Below are positions 28,783 through 37,819 of a DNA stretch of 64,000 bases, piece after piece (position 1 is the stretch's first letter; each line of letters begins with the position of its first letter). The stretch spans positions 124,001 through 188,000 of the forward strand of contig NZ_AP027728.1 in NCBI RefSeq assembly GCF_030296555.1, given 5' to 3'. The notes below the pieces were generated by a model. That model made no database searches, was not told the DNA's origin, and worked only from the letters and a program-made list of their open reading frames with translations. The position numbers and the translations under genes were made by a program. This DNA comes from Microbacterium suwonense (GTDB taxonomy: Bacteria > Actinomycetota > Actinomycetes > Actinomycetales > Microbacteriaceae).

Positions 28783-30394
28783 TCGTGTAGCTGTAGCCCT
28801 GCTCGGCGAGGAACCGCTGCCGGTTCTGCGCGTAGTCCTGATCGACCGTGTCGCGGGCGATGAGCGTGTAGAAGCTCGCGGTGTGATTGGACTGCTTCGG
28901 GCGCAGGAGTCTTCCCAGCCGCTGCGCCTCCTCCTGACGGGAGCCGAACGACCCGGAGACTTGGATGGCGACGGATGCCTCCGGCAGATCCACCGAGAAG
29001 TTCGCCACCTTCGACACCACCAGCAGCGAGATCTCACCCTCGCGGAACTGCCGGTACAGCTCCTCACGCTCGTCCACCGGCGTCGCGCCGGTGATCTGCG
29101 GCGCGTTCAGCGCCTGCGACAGCTCCTCGAGCTGGTCGAGGTACTGTCCGATCACGAGGATCCGCTCGTCGGGATGCTGGGCGATCAGCTCGCGCACGGC
29201 GGTGATCTTGGCGGGAGCGGATGCCGCGAGCCGGTAGCGCTCGTCATCCGTGGCCGCCGCGTACTCCAGCCGGTCCTCCGGCGGCAGATCCACCCGCACC
29301 TCATAGCAGGCGGCGGGCGAGATGAACCCCTGCGCCTCGATCTGCTTCCAGGGTGCGTCGAACCGCTTGGGACCGATCAGGCTGAACACGTCGCCCTCGC
29401 GGCCGTCCTCGCGCACCAGCGTCGCGGTCAGGCCGATCCGCCGGCGAGCCTGCAGATCGGCGGTGAGCTTGAACACCGGCGCCGGCAGCAGGTGCACCTC
29501 GTCATAGACGATCAGCCCCCAATCCAGCGCGTTCAGCAGCGCGAGATGGGCGTACTCGCCCTTTCGCTTGGCGGTCAGGATCTGATAGGTCGCGATCGTG
29601 ACGGGCCTGACCTCCTTGGCCTGGCCGGAGTACTCGCCGATCTCCTCGGCCGTCAGCGAGGTGCGCCGCAGCAGCTCGTCGCGCCACTGGCGGGCCGAGA
29701 CGGTGTTCGTCACCAGGATCAGCGTGGTGGTGCCGGTCGCCGCCATCGCGGCTGCTCCGACGATGGTCTTGCCTGCACCGCACGGGAGCACCACGACCCC
29801 TGAGCCGTCCTTGGCGAAAGCATCCACCGCAGCGCGCTGGTACGGGCGCATCGCCCAGCCGTCCTCATCGAGCTCGATCTCGTGCGGTGTGCCGGGGGTG
29901 TAGCCGGCGAGATCCTCGGCGGGCCAGCCGATCTTCAGCAGCTCCTGCTTGATCTGCCCGCGCGCCCAGGCGTCGATGACATAGCTCTCCGGAGACGGGT
30001 GCCCGATCAGCAGCGGTTGGATGCGCTTGTTGCCGGCCACCTGGGTGAGCACGGCCGGGTCACTGGAGCGCAGCACCAGCGTGCCCTCGTCATCGCGCTC
30101 GATCACCAGTCGCCCGTAGCGGTTCACGGTCTCGCGCAGGTCGACGGCCACCGACGGCGGCACAGGGAAGCGCGACCAGCGCTCCAGGGTCTCGAGCATG
30201 TCTTCGGCGGTGTGGCCTGCCGCGCGGGCGTTCCACAGTCCCAGCCGGGTGATGCGATAGGTGTGGATGTGCTCCGGCGCCCGCTCGAGCTCGGCGAAGA
30301 TCGCCAGCTCGTGGCGCGCGGTCTCGGCGTCGGCGTGGGCGACCTCCAGCAGCACGGTGCGGTCGCTCTGGACGATCAGGGGGCCATCGGACAT
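28751..30394 (-). CDS. XPB/ERCC3-type DEAD/DEAH-box DNA helicase
   Basis: 547 aa SF2 helicase, homologue of M. tuberculosis Rv0861c and eukaryotic XPB (3'-5' DNA unwinding, repair). An N-terminal damage-recognition-like domain (about 1-150) precedes motif I LPCGAGKTIVGAAAM, motif II VYDEVHLLP, motif III GLTATLVREDG and motif VI QEEAQRLGRLLRPK. TAGACT (complement of 30403-30408) lies 8 nt before the ATG. The 'helicase-associated' gene lies immediately upstream on the same strand, the conserved arrangement in actinobacteria. Confidence 0.93.
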   Translation of the reverse strand: MSDGPLIVQSDRTVLLEVAHADAETARHELAIFAELERAPEHIHTYRITRLGLWNARAAGHTAEDMLETLERWSRFPVPPSVAVDLRETVNRYGRLVIERDDEGTLVLRSSDPAVLTQVAGNKRIQPLLIGHPSPESYVIDAWARGQIKQELLKIGWPAEDLAGYTPGTPHEIELDEDGWAMRPYQRAAVDAFAKDGSGVVVLPCGAGKTIVGAAAMAATGTTTLILVTNTVSARQWRDELLRRTSLTAEEIGEYSGQAKEVRPVTIATYQILTAKRKGEYAHLALLNALDWGLIVYDEVHLLPAPVFKLTADLQARRRIGLTATLVREDGREGDVFSLIGPKRFDAPWKQIEAQGFISPAACYEVRVDLPPEDRLEYAAATDDERYRLAASAPAKITAVRELIAQHPDERILVIGQYLDQLEELSQALNAPQITGATPVDEREELYRQFREGEISLLVVSKVANFSVDLPEASVAIQVSGSFGSRQEEAQRLGRLLRPKQSNHTASFYTLIARDTVDQDYAQNRQRFLAEQGYSYTIMDADDLAAA

Positions 30395-30424
30395 AGCTGT
30401 CCAGTCTACCGTCGGATGCCGGGG

Positions 30425-32110
30425 TCAGTCCTCCAGCACCCGCACCGAGCGGATGCTGCGCACCGGCAGTGTGCGCTCGACATCGGCGGTGCGATCCCGC
30501 CCGCGCAGCCTCCCGCCACCGATCCCGGATGCCTCCAGCGTCAACTCGCGGCGGGATCCGTCCGGCATCGCCACCTCGACCACGACGTGCGCACGGGCGC
30601 GTACGGCCGCCTCCAGCTCGCGGTCCAGCCACGCGGCATCAGCATCCGGGCCCTGCCGGGAGCGCAGTCGCGCGAGCAGAGCGGAGTACGTCTCCGGTTC
30701 GGCGGGGAGCGGCGGAGCCAGCCGTCGCCGGCTGGCGGCCACGCTCGCACCGTAGCGATCCACGAGCGTGGCCGGGTAGCGAGCATCCGACAGCGCCCAT
30801 GCGACGGTCTCCGCGCTGACCCGCGAGGTCAGATGATCGCCCTCGCGCACGAGACCCATCGGGCGCAGATTCCGGTCCACCTCGATCGCCCTGAGCAGAT
30901 GCTCGTCCGTGCTCGACACGCTGGTGCCGCCGACGGCATCCGGTCCGACGCGCACCAGTCCGTGCCGCGCTGCGGTCTGTGCGACCAGGTATTCGAGCGG
31001 CTGGGGAAGCCCGGTCAGCGAGATCTCGCGCAGGAACGAGAGGATGCTCTGCTCGGTCTCGCCCTCCACCAGCGCGCGCGCCATCGAGTCCGCGCTGAAC
31101 CGGTACGACGACACCTGCGCGGCGGATTCGTGCTCGGTCATCCCGCGCAGCCGGTTCTCGAGCTCGGGCAGCAGCGGGCCCGGGGCGATCGCGGTCAGGT
31201 CGTTCTGCAGGAAGATCCGGTCGACCTCGGTGGGCAGCAGCGCCTCGAGATCGTCCGTTCGCACCTGCTCGCCCAGCCGCAGTCGCCGGGCCCACGACGG
31301 CTCGGTGTCGTCCTGGGTGCGCAGTCCGAGCAGCACGGCAAGGGACCGCAGCCGCGCCGCTCTGGCGGGCCAGTTCCGATCCCAGGGATGCGCCTGCTCC
31401 CATTCGCCGACGGGGATCCAGCCGTCACCCGAACGGATGCCTGCAGGGAGCGCGGCGCGGAACGCGCTCACCACGTGCGCCCATCGTGCGGTGAACGACG
31501 AAGCCAGCCACTCCTCGGCGGGTGCCGTCACGCGCAGCTCGCGATCCACGGCGCGCGCAAGGCCGGTGAGCTCGGCGATCTCACGGAGCTCATCGGGCTC
31601 GTCGCGCGCGGACAGCCGACGCTTCTCCGACGCGCTCAGCGCGCCGGATGCGATGAGTGAGAGCGGAGCGGTCCGGGCCGCCAGCAGAAGGTCGGCGAGG
31701 GATCCCATGGTCGTGAATGCCCGCTCGGCCGCGCGCGCCGAGGCCTGAGCGGATGCCGCTGACTCGTCGACCCGGTCTGCCTCCGGCACGGCGGGGTGCG
31801 CGGCGACGGTGGCCACGACGGCGGCGGGCACCCGTCCGTCATCGTCGAGGAACGCATGCTGCCCGAGCAGCTCCCGCGCGTCGGCATCAGCCTCGCCTCT
31901 GATCGCCGCGATCAGCGTCTGCGCCTCGGAACGGGTCATTGCGGCAAGGCCACGCTCGATCGACGCCGGCTCCAGCAGCGCCTCCGCGGCGTCGAAGAAG
32001 TCATCCCAATCGGCATCCGGTCGCACCCCGCGGATCCGCAGCAGCTCGGCCAGCTGCGCATCGCTCGCCGCCGAGAGCCGATCCGCCAGCGGGCGCGCTT
32101 GGGTGCTCAT
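30425..32110 (-). CDS. Helicase-associated domain protein (Rv0862c-like)
   Basis: 561 aa partner of the XPB helicase. No catalytic motifs are seen. It is largely helical with repeats of winged-helix look (MSTQARPLADRLSAASDAQL at the start; SLTGLPQPLEYLVAQTAARH near the C-terminal third; AVRARAHVVVEVAMPDGSRR near the end). The family occurs beside XPB-type helicases in actinobacteria and is assumed to assist DNA binding. The gap to the helicase is only 30 nt. ATG 32110; the small membrane protein gene begins just upstream on the same strand. Confidence 0.82.
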   Translation of the reverse strand: MSTQARPLADRLSAASDAQLAELLRIRGVRPDADWDDFFDAAEALLEPASIERGLAAMTRSEAQTLIAAIRGEADADARELLGQHAFLDDDGRVPAAVVATVAAHPAVPEADRVDESAASAQASARAAERAFTTMGSLADLLLAARTAPLSLIASGALSASEKRRLSARDEPDELREIAELTGLARAVDRELRVTAPAEEWLASSFTARWAHVVSAFRAALPAGIRSGDGWIPVGEWEQAHPWDRNWPARAARLRSLAVLLGLRTQDDTEPSWARRLRLGEQVRTDDLEALLPTEVDRIFLQNDLTAIAPGPLLPELENRLRGMTEHESAAQVSSYRFSADSMARALVEGETEQSILSFLREISLTGLPQPLEYLVAQTAARHGLVRVGPDAVGGTSVSSTDEHLLRAIEVDRNLRPMGLVREGDHLTSRVSAETVAWALSDARYPATLVDRYGASVAASRRRLAPPLPAEPETYSALLARLRSRQGPDADAAWLDRELEAAVRARAHVVVEVAMPDGSRRELTLEASGIGGGRLRGRDRTADVERTLPVRSIRSVRVLED

Positions 32111-32114
32111 GGCG

Positions 32115-32390
32115 TCAGGACCGCTTGCCCGCGCGTCCCCTGCGCACGAAGGTGATGATCAGCAGGGCGATGATCATCACGAAGGCCAGTGGGAGCCCGA
32201 ACAGCGGCAGCGCCGCGATGAACGGCCAGGCGCCGGAGCCGAACGAGGCCTGATCCATGCCGGTCGCCGTGCCGATGATGATCGCGAAGAAGCAGATGAT
32301 CGACGCCGCCGCCAGCGCCAGTGCCGTGTACGCGAGAAAGCGATCGATCCGCCCGGTCGGCGTCTCGGGTGTCTCCTGTGGGGTTCTCAT
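32115..32390 (-). CDS. Small two-helix membrane protein
   Basis: 91 aa. Hydrophobic segments at about 20-40 (YTALALAAASIICFFAIIIG) and 57-84 (PFIAALPLFGLPLAFVMIIA and on), with a basic C-terminus (RRGRAGKRS). Unrecognised. ATG 32390 is the start of the hydrophobic-protein reading; the long upstream extension in this frame runs through genes on the other strand. It ends 4 nt before the helicase-associated gene, so the three form an operon. Confidence 0.65.
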   Translation of the reverse strand: MRTPQETPETPTGRIDRFLAYTALALAAASIICFFAIIIGTATGMDQASFGSGAWPFIAALPLFGLPLAFVMIIALLIITFVRRGRAGKRS

Positions 32391-32522
32391 CGCTCTCAGC
32401 GTATCGCTTGGGTGCCCGTGCAGCTCGCCGAGCTGATGCCGGGGGTCCTGCGAGGGCGGGTAGGCTGGAGAGGCCGCGCCACCGCGCGGTGTTTCGGCAT
32501 TCACACTCAGCGAGGTTCTCCC

Positions 32523-32903
32523 ATGCCCACCGGCAAGGTCAGGTTCTACGACGACGAGAAGGGGTTCGGCTTCATCGCATCCGATGACGGCCAGGACGTC
32601 TTCCTGCACGCCTCTGCCCTTCCCGCGGGCGTCTCCGTGAAGAAGAACACCCGTGTGGAGTTCGGTCTCGCCGACGGGCGCCGTGGTCCGCAGGCGCTCT
32701 CGGTGCGGGTGTTGGACGCGCCGCCGAGCCTCGCGAAGGCGACCCGCAAGCCCGCGGACGACATGGCGATCATCGTCGAGGACCTCGTCAAGCTGCTCGA
32801 CGACATGGGGAGCGAGCTGCGGCGAGGCCGCTATCCCTCCGCAGGCCGGAGTCGCCAGGTTGCCGCCGTGCTGCGCAAGGTCGCTGATGACCTCGACGCC
32901 TGA
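32523..32903 (+). CDS. Cold-shock-domain protein with C-terminal extension
   Basis: 126 aa. The N-terminal 65 residues form a cold-shock domain with RNP1 GFGFIAS and RNP2 VFLHASAL, binding single-stranded RNA or DNA. The C-terminal 60 residues (IIVEDLVKLLDDMGSELRRG, VAAVLRKVADDL) are helical and not part of a typical 67-aa Csp, so this is the long actinobacterial type. ATG 32523. It overlaps the DUF3027 start by 17 nt. Confidence 0.9.
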   Translation: MPTGKVRFYDDEKGFGFIASDDGQDVFLHASALPAGVSVKKNTRVEFGLADGRRGPQALSVRVLDAPPSLAKATRKPADDMAIIVEDLVKLLDDMGSELRRGRYPSAGRSRQVAAVLRKVADDLDA

Positions 32904-33402
32904 CGAACTCGCCGCGGCGACACGCGATCTCGCCCTCGCCGCGCTGCACGAGATCACCCCTGCCGCCACCGTCGGTCCTGCCGCCGGATACACCGTCGAG
33001 GAGAGCGGCGCCGTTTCGCTGCGCTTCGAGAACCGGCTGCCGGGATACCCCGGCTGGTACTGGACCGTGTCGGTCGCACAGGTCGACGATACTGAGCCGA
33101 CGGTGCTCGAGGTCGAGCTGATGCCCGGCGATAGCGCTCTGCTCGCCCCGGATTGGGTGCCGTGGGCCGAGCGTCTCGCGGAGTACCGTGCACACCAGGC
33201 CGAGCTGGCAGCACAGGCCGCCGAGGGCGGCTCCGCCGGTGACGCAGATGATGCTGCTGATGCCGACTCTGACGACGAATCGGATGACGATGACGACGAC
33301 GACGATGACGATGAGGACGTGAGCGACCTGCTGCACGCCGGTGACCTCGACGGCGTCGACATCGACGAACTCGACGAGGACGCCGGCGACGAGGAGGAGT
33401 GA
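32887..33402 (+). CDS. DUF3027 family protein with poly-Asp tail
   Basis: 171 aa. The DUF3027 core includes AAGYTVEESGAVSLRFENRL, GYPGWYWTVSVAQ and LLAPDWVPWAERLAEYRAH. The C-terminal 55 residues are extremely acidic (an uninterrupted run of ten Asp, then Asp/Glu-rich to the end). Function unknown; in mycobacteria a DUF3027 gene lies next to serC, as here. ATG 32887 lies inside the csp gene. An inverted 19-nt repeat element begins 24 nt past the stop. Confidence 0.8.
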   Translation: MTSTPDELAAATRDLALAALHEITPAATVGPAAGYTVEESGAVSLRFENRLPGYPGWYWTVSVAQVDDTEPTVLEVELMPGDSALLAPDWVPWAERLAEYRAHQAELAAQAAEGGSAGDADDAADADSDDESDDDDDDDDDDEDVSDLLHAGDLDGVDIDELDEDAGDEEE

Positions 33403-33425
33403 CCCCACTCCTTCCATCCTCCCGG

Positions 33426-33503
33426 CGAAACCCCTCGTGAACGTCGAAACCCCTCCTGAATTACGCTGATCAGGAGGGGTTTCGGCGCTGGTGAGGGGTT
33501 TCG
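33426..33503. repeat. Inverted 19-nt-period repeat with CGAAACCCCTC core
   Basis: Core CGAAACCCCTC at 33426-33436 and 33445-33455, spaced 19 nt; its complement GAGGGGTTTCG at 33474-33484 and 33493-33503, also 19 nt apart. A short central palindrome (CCTGA with TCAGG) sits between. Located between the convergent DUF3027 and serC stops, so it can act as a two-way terminator. Same layout as the array at 4154-4455 but with another core. Confidence 0.9.
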
Positions 33504-33507
33504 GTGC

Positions 33508-34613
<1,106 letters not shown>

Positions 34614-34675
34614 GGCTTGATTGTAGGCGGAGCGCGGCGATCCCCTCGACCGCATGACGCACGGCGTCAGGGCGG

Positions 34676-34696
34676 AAGGTAGGCTTGCCTTATAAC
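34676..34696 (+). promoter_or_regulatory. Candidate DtxR/IdeR box overlapping a -10 box
   Basis: AAGGTAGGCTTGCCTT (34676-34691) is an imperfect palindrome resembling the iron box (AGGTWAGSCTWACCT), and runs into TATAAC (34691-34696), 15 nt before the ATG of the DtxR-family gene. It suggests metal-dependent autoregulation, but the match is partial. Confidence 0.4.
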
Positions 34697-34711
34697 CTCC
34701 GGAGGGCTTGC

Positions 34712-35413
34712 ATGACCGATCTGATCGACACGACAGAGATGTATCTGCGCACCATCCTCGAGCTCGAGGAGGAGAACATCGTGCCGCTGCGTGCGCGCAT
34801 CTCCGAGCGGCTAGGCCACTCGGGGCCGACGGTGTCGCAGACCGTGGGGCGCATGGAACGCGACGGCCTGGTGGTCGTGTCGGATGACCGGCGGCTGGAG
34901 TTCACCGAGGCTGGACGACGCAAAGCGGTCGACGTGATGCGCAAGCACCGCCTCGCCGAGCGGCTGCTGTCGGATGTGATCGGGCTGGACTGGGCCTATG
35001 TGCATGAAGAGGCCTGCCGCTGGGAGCACGTGATGAGCGAACAGGTCGAGCGCCGGCTCGTGGAGCTGCTCGGGCATCCGACCGAGTCGCCCTACGGGAA
35101 CCCGATTCCGGGCTTGGACCAGCTCGGTGACGTGGCGTCGCGCTCCTTCGACGACGGCGTGATCGGGCTGGTGAAGAAGCTGGATGCTGCAGGCGGGCCG
35201 ATCACGGGAACCGTGCGCCGCCTGGCCGAGCCCGCCCAGGTCGATCCCGATCTGCTCGAGCAGCTGCGTGATGCGGGAGTGGTGCCGGGGGCGCACGGGG
35301 AGTACCGCTACAACGAGGGCTACGTGCTGATCCAGATGGACGGTCGTGACGAGGGTCTGGAGCTTCCCGTCGAGCTGGCGTCGCACATCTTCCTGGTCGG
35401 CGGAAGCGACTGA
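34712..35413 (+). CDS. DtxR/IdeR-family metal-dependent regulator
   Basis: 233 aa. Winged helix (about 1-70: ARISERLGHSGPTVSQTVGRMER is the recognition region), dimerisation/metal domain (VDVMRKHRLAERLL; CRWEHVMSEQVERRL, supplying His, Cys, Glu and His ligands), and a C-terminal SH3-like FeoA domain (about 150-230). The three-domain length is that of iron-sensing DtxR/IdeR rather than short MntR. GGAGG precedes ATG 34712. Divergent from serC. Iron rather than manganese sensing is an inference. Confidence 0.9.
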   Translation: MTDLIDTTEMYLRTILELEEENIVPLRARISERLGHSGPTVSQTVGRMERDGLVVVSDDRRLEFTEAGRRKAVDVMRKHRLAERLLSDVIGLDWAYVHEEACRWEHVMSEQVERRLVELLGHPTESPYGNPIPGLDQLGDVASRSFDDGVIGLVKKLDAAGGPITGTVRRLAEPAQVDPDLLEQLRDAGVVPGAHGEYRYNEGYVLIQMDGRDEGLELPVELASHIFLVGGSD

Positions 35414-35469
35414 TCGACCGCAGCCGCAGCCTAACCTGGTGAATTGCCAGGTTCGCGGGGTGACAGAAT

Positions 35470-35487
35470 CGTTATCTTCCGGTAACG
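35470..35487. promoter_or_regulatory. Inverted repeat upstream of the M23 peptidase gene
   Basis: CGTTATC-ttcc-GGTAACG, one mismatch. Sites with GTAAC/GTTAC halves are used by MtrA-type cell-wall regulators in actinobacteria; here that link is only suggestive. The remaining 250-nt leader has no recognised riboswitch. Confidence 0.35.
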
Positions 35488-35664
35488 TCGGTGAGGTCGT
35501 CGGCGAGAAGCCCGTCGGCGACAATCGCGGAGATCGCCTCCCTGGCTCGTCGTCTCCGCGAGAAGTTCGCACAACGTGCCGTGTGACATACGTGCCCGAG
35601 AAACGACTGATGCTGACGAGCCTGCGTTCACCCGAATGAGCGCGGAGGCGCAGGAGGATTCCCT

Positions 35665-36482
35665 TTGGCCGAAGACATCGCCACGACCGAGACACCCGAA
35701 GACCCGAAGAAGCGGATGCCGATTCGCGCTCGGGCCAGTGCAAGCACCCGGTCGAGTGTCAAGCCGATGCGCTCGGTGGCCATCTTCGCGGCCGTCGGTG
35801 CTCTGGTGGCGGCGATCGCCCTTCCCGCCTATGCGGCGACCGGCGCCAGCAAGACCGAGGCCACGACATTGCAGCAGATGGCCTTCGATGACGCGCAGTC
35901 GCTCGTGGTGGCATCCGAGGCCACCGCCGCCCCCATCGAGCGCAGCACCTACTCGGCCACCACTCCCGATGAGATCGCGAAGAAGAAGGCCGAGGAGGCC
36001 GCCAAGAAGCGCGCTGCCGTCGCGGCCCGCCTCGCTTCAAGCGGCAGCCGTCTGAGCGATGCGGATCTGCGTCTGGTCGCGGCGGGATCCGGCGAAGTGC
36101 GCTACCCGCTCGCTCAGGGCTCGTACTACGTCAGCCGCACGCTCGGCAGCGGACACAGCGGCGCCGACATGGTCGCACCGGCCGGCAGCCCGATCTTCGC
36201 CGCCGCTGGCGGTGTCGTGCGCACCTCGTCCGAGAGCTACTTCGGCTACGGGGTCGCCATCGTGATCGACTCCGTCGTGGGGGTCAGCGGATCTCCACGC
36301 TGTATGGCCACATGACCCACGGCACTCGCGCAGTGCAGGCCGGCCAGGTCGTGCAGCCCGGACAGTTCATTGGAAAGGTCGGCAACACGGGGCATTCGTT
36401 CGGCGCGCACCTGCACTTCGAGGTCAGGATGAACGGCTCGCTGGTCGAGCCGGTCTCGTGGCTGCGCGCCAACGCCGGCTGA
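35665..36482 (+). pseudogene. M23 (LytM-type) peptidase, frameshifted
   Basis: About 272 aa secreted or membrane-anchored cell-wall endopeptidase. A basic N-terminus precedes a hydrophobic segment (VAIFAAVGALVAAIALPAYA), then a charged helix (EIAKKKAEEAAKKRAAVAAR), then the M23 domain: HSGADMVAPAGSPIFAAAGG (zinc His and Asp) and, after repair, GHMTH and HLHFEVRM (catalytic and zinc His). The frame breaks in the G run at 36280-36284 (GTGGGGGTCAG; one more G gives VVGGQRISTLYGHM). TTG at 35665 is chosen because AGGAGG lies 5 nt upstream. Ends WLRANAG at 36482. Confidence 0.82.
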
Positions 36483-36576
36483 GTCACCCGCTGCGACACG
36501 TCGCGCGCCCGGAATCCCGTCCGGTTCAGACGGATGGGCTAGCCTGTACCCGTCGTCGTACGGGCGGGAGAAGCCG

Positions 36577-36687
36577 ATGGAGCAGATACCGGGCATCCGA
36601 ACCATGGATGTGCTCGGTCATCTGGTTCACCGGCTCGGTCCGCAGGGACGGCTCGGCATCGTCGAGCATGAAAGGCGCTGTCTTTGA
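36577..36687 (+). CDS. Possible 36-aa small protein
   Basis: Frame MEQIPGIRTMDVLGHL... ending ERRCL, preceded by GGGAG about 7 nt before the ATG and followed at once by its own hairpin terminator. A TAGCCTGT-type -10 lies at 36540-36547. The transcript looks genuine; whether the frame is translated is uncertain, as it is short and resembles nothing I know. Confidence 0.35.
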   Translation: MEQIPGIRTMDVLGHLVHRLGPQGRLGIVEHERRCL

Positions 36688-36699
36688 GATGGCGCCTTT
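36671..36699 (+). terminator. Hairpin terminator after the small ORF
   Basis: AAAGGCGC (36671-36678) pairs with GCGCCTTT (36692-36699), followed by T and C residues. It closes a short transcription unit in the 308-nt gap between the M23 and HNH genes. Confidence 0.6.
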
Positions 36700-36790
36700 T
36701 CTCATTCCTGTGGCCGCTGCTGCCCGAACGGCGTCGTGTGAGTCGACAGAGCCGGGAAGCCATCCCGGCCGGATCGAGAGGATGACGACG

Positions 36791-37288
36791 ATGCGCACAC
36801 TGGTTCTGAATGCCGGATACGAGCCGCTCACGGTGGTCTCGTTCAAAAGAGCGATGGTGCTCGTGATGAATGAGAAGGCCAGCGTGATCGAACACGTGGA
36901 GGGCGACCCCGTCTGGGCGGGACGCAACGCCTATGAGCGCCCGGTCGTGATCCTGCTCACACGCTACGTGCGCGTGCCGTCCGCGCGACGCATACCCGTC
37001 ACCAGGCGTGGAGTGCTGCGTCGCGATGACCACCGCTGCGGGTACTGCGGCCGGAATGCCGCCACGATCGATCACATCCTGCCGCGCTCGCGTGGAGGAG
37101 CGGACAGCTGGGAAAACCTCATCGCCTGCTGCCTGAAGTGCAACAACCTCAAGAGCGACCGCACGCCGCAGGAAATGGGCTGGCAGCTGCGGATGGCGCC
37201 GCGTCAGCCGCGTGGCACCGCGTGGACCGTCCGCGGCACCGAGCGGAGCGACCCGCGGTGGGAGCCGTACCTGGCACTGGCCGCGTAG
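36791..37288 (+). CDS. HNH endonuclease family protein
   Basis: 165 aa. The first part (MRTLVLNAGYEPLTVVSFKR) is typical of a widespread actinobacterial HNH family. The HNH domain has zinc knuckles CGYCGR and CCLKCNN, the catalytic His in ATIDHILPRSRGG and the final ENLIACC...NNLKSDRTP. The ATG at 36791 has GAGAGG 9 nt upstream; the in-frame ATG at 36782 would leave no spacing. It is probably a DNA-acting enzyme of unknown role. A perfect terminator follows. Confidence 0.85.
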   Translation: MRTLVLNAGYEPLTVVSFKRAMVLVMNEKASVIEHVEGDPVWAGRNAYERPVVILLTRYVRVPSARRIPVTRRGVLRRDDHRCGYCGRNAATIDHILPRSRGGADSWENLIACCLKCNNLKSDRTPQEMGWQLRMAPRQPRGTAWTVRGTERSDPRWEPYLALAA

Positions 37289-37295
37289 GGGTGTA

Positions 37296-37342
37296 GATCA
37301 CGCGAAAAGGGCCACCCTCCGGGCGGCCCTTTTCGCGTGATC
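37296..37342. terminator. Hairpin terminator after the HNH gene
   Basis: Perfect 18-bp stem (GATCACGCGAAAAGGGCC at 37296-37313 with 37325-37342). The A/T tracts within the stem give U-rich ends on both strands, so it may also end the tRNA-Arg transcript. Confidence 0.85.
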
Positions 37343-37343
37343 G

Positions 37344-37417
37344 TGCCCTCGACAGGATTCGAACCTGCGACCTGCCCTTTAGGAGAGGGCCGCTCTATCC
37401 GACTGAGCTACGAAGGC
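37344..37417 (-). tRNA. tRNA-Arg (anticodon CCT)
   Basis: On the minus strand: acceptor GCCTTCG with CGAGGGC, anticodon stem GCCCT/AGGGC with loop CTCCTAA (CCT, reading AGG), T loop GGTTCGAATCC. CCA is not encoded. Confidence 0.95.
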
Positions 37418-37477
37418 GCCCGACAAGTCTAATGGTCGGCGGCCACGATCACTTCGTCCGCATCGGGAACGAAGATG

Positions 37478-37819
37478 TCAGTGTGCGGCGCGGTATGCGT
37501 CCATGACCTCGGCAGAGATGCGGCCGCGCTCAGAGACCTTGAGGCCCTGGGCCTTCGCCCATTCACGGATCTCGCCGACCTCGGAGTTGCGTGCGGCACG
37601 GCGGCGCGGTGCCGCAGCGCGGACGTTCCCCGCGGAAGCACGACGGCCCGCCTCGATAAAGGGCGCGAGAGCCGCTTTCAGCTCCTCTGCGTGGGAATTC
37701 GTCAGATCGATTTCATATGCTGCGCCGTTTAGGGAGAAGTGAACGGTCTCGCCTTCCCCGACTTCCAGCAGCGTGCCATCGATATCGTCAACGAGCTGAT
37801 GCACAATTCTACGAGCCAT
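37478..37819 (-). CDS. lsr2: Lsr2 nucleoid-associated protein
   Basis: 113 aa H-NS-like protein that binds AT-rich DNA and silences acquired genes. The N-terminal oligomerisation part (RRIVHQLVDDIDGTLLEVGE, VHFSLNGAAYEIDLT) and the C-terminal DNA-binding domain (REWAKAQGLKVSERGRIS, with the AT-hook-like RGR that enters the minor groove) are intact. Promoter TTGCAT-N17-TATCGT ends 6 nt before the ATG, so the mRNA is leaderless. The upstream LuxR-type gene runs 11 nt into this gene. Confidence 0.95.
   Translation of the reverse strand: MARRIVHQLVDDIDGTLLEVGEGETVHFSLNGAAYEIDLTNSHAEELKAALAPFIEAGRRASAGNVRAAAPRRRAARNSEVGEIREWAKAQGLKVSERGRISAEVMDAYRAAH

Noticed and set aside
35414..35664. Cyclic-di-AMP (ydaO) riboswitch before the M23 gene
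   Set aside because: Such switches often precede actinobacterial cell-wall hydrolases, but I could not find the conserved core in this leader.
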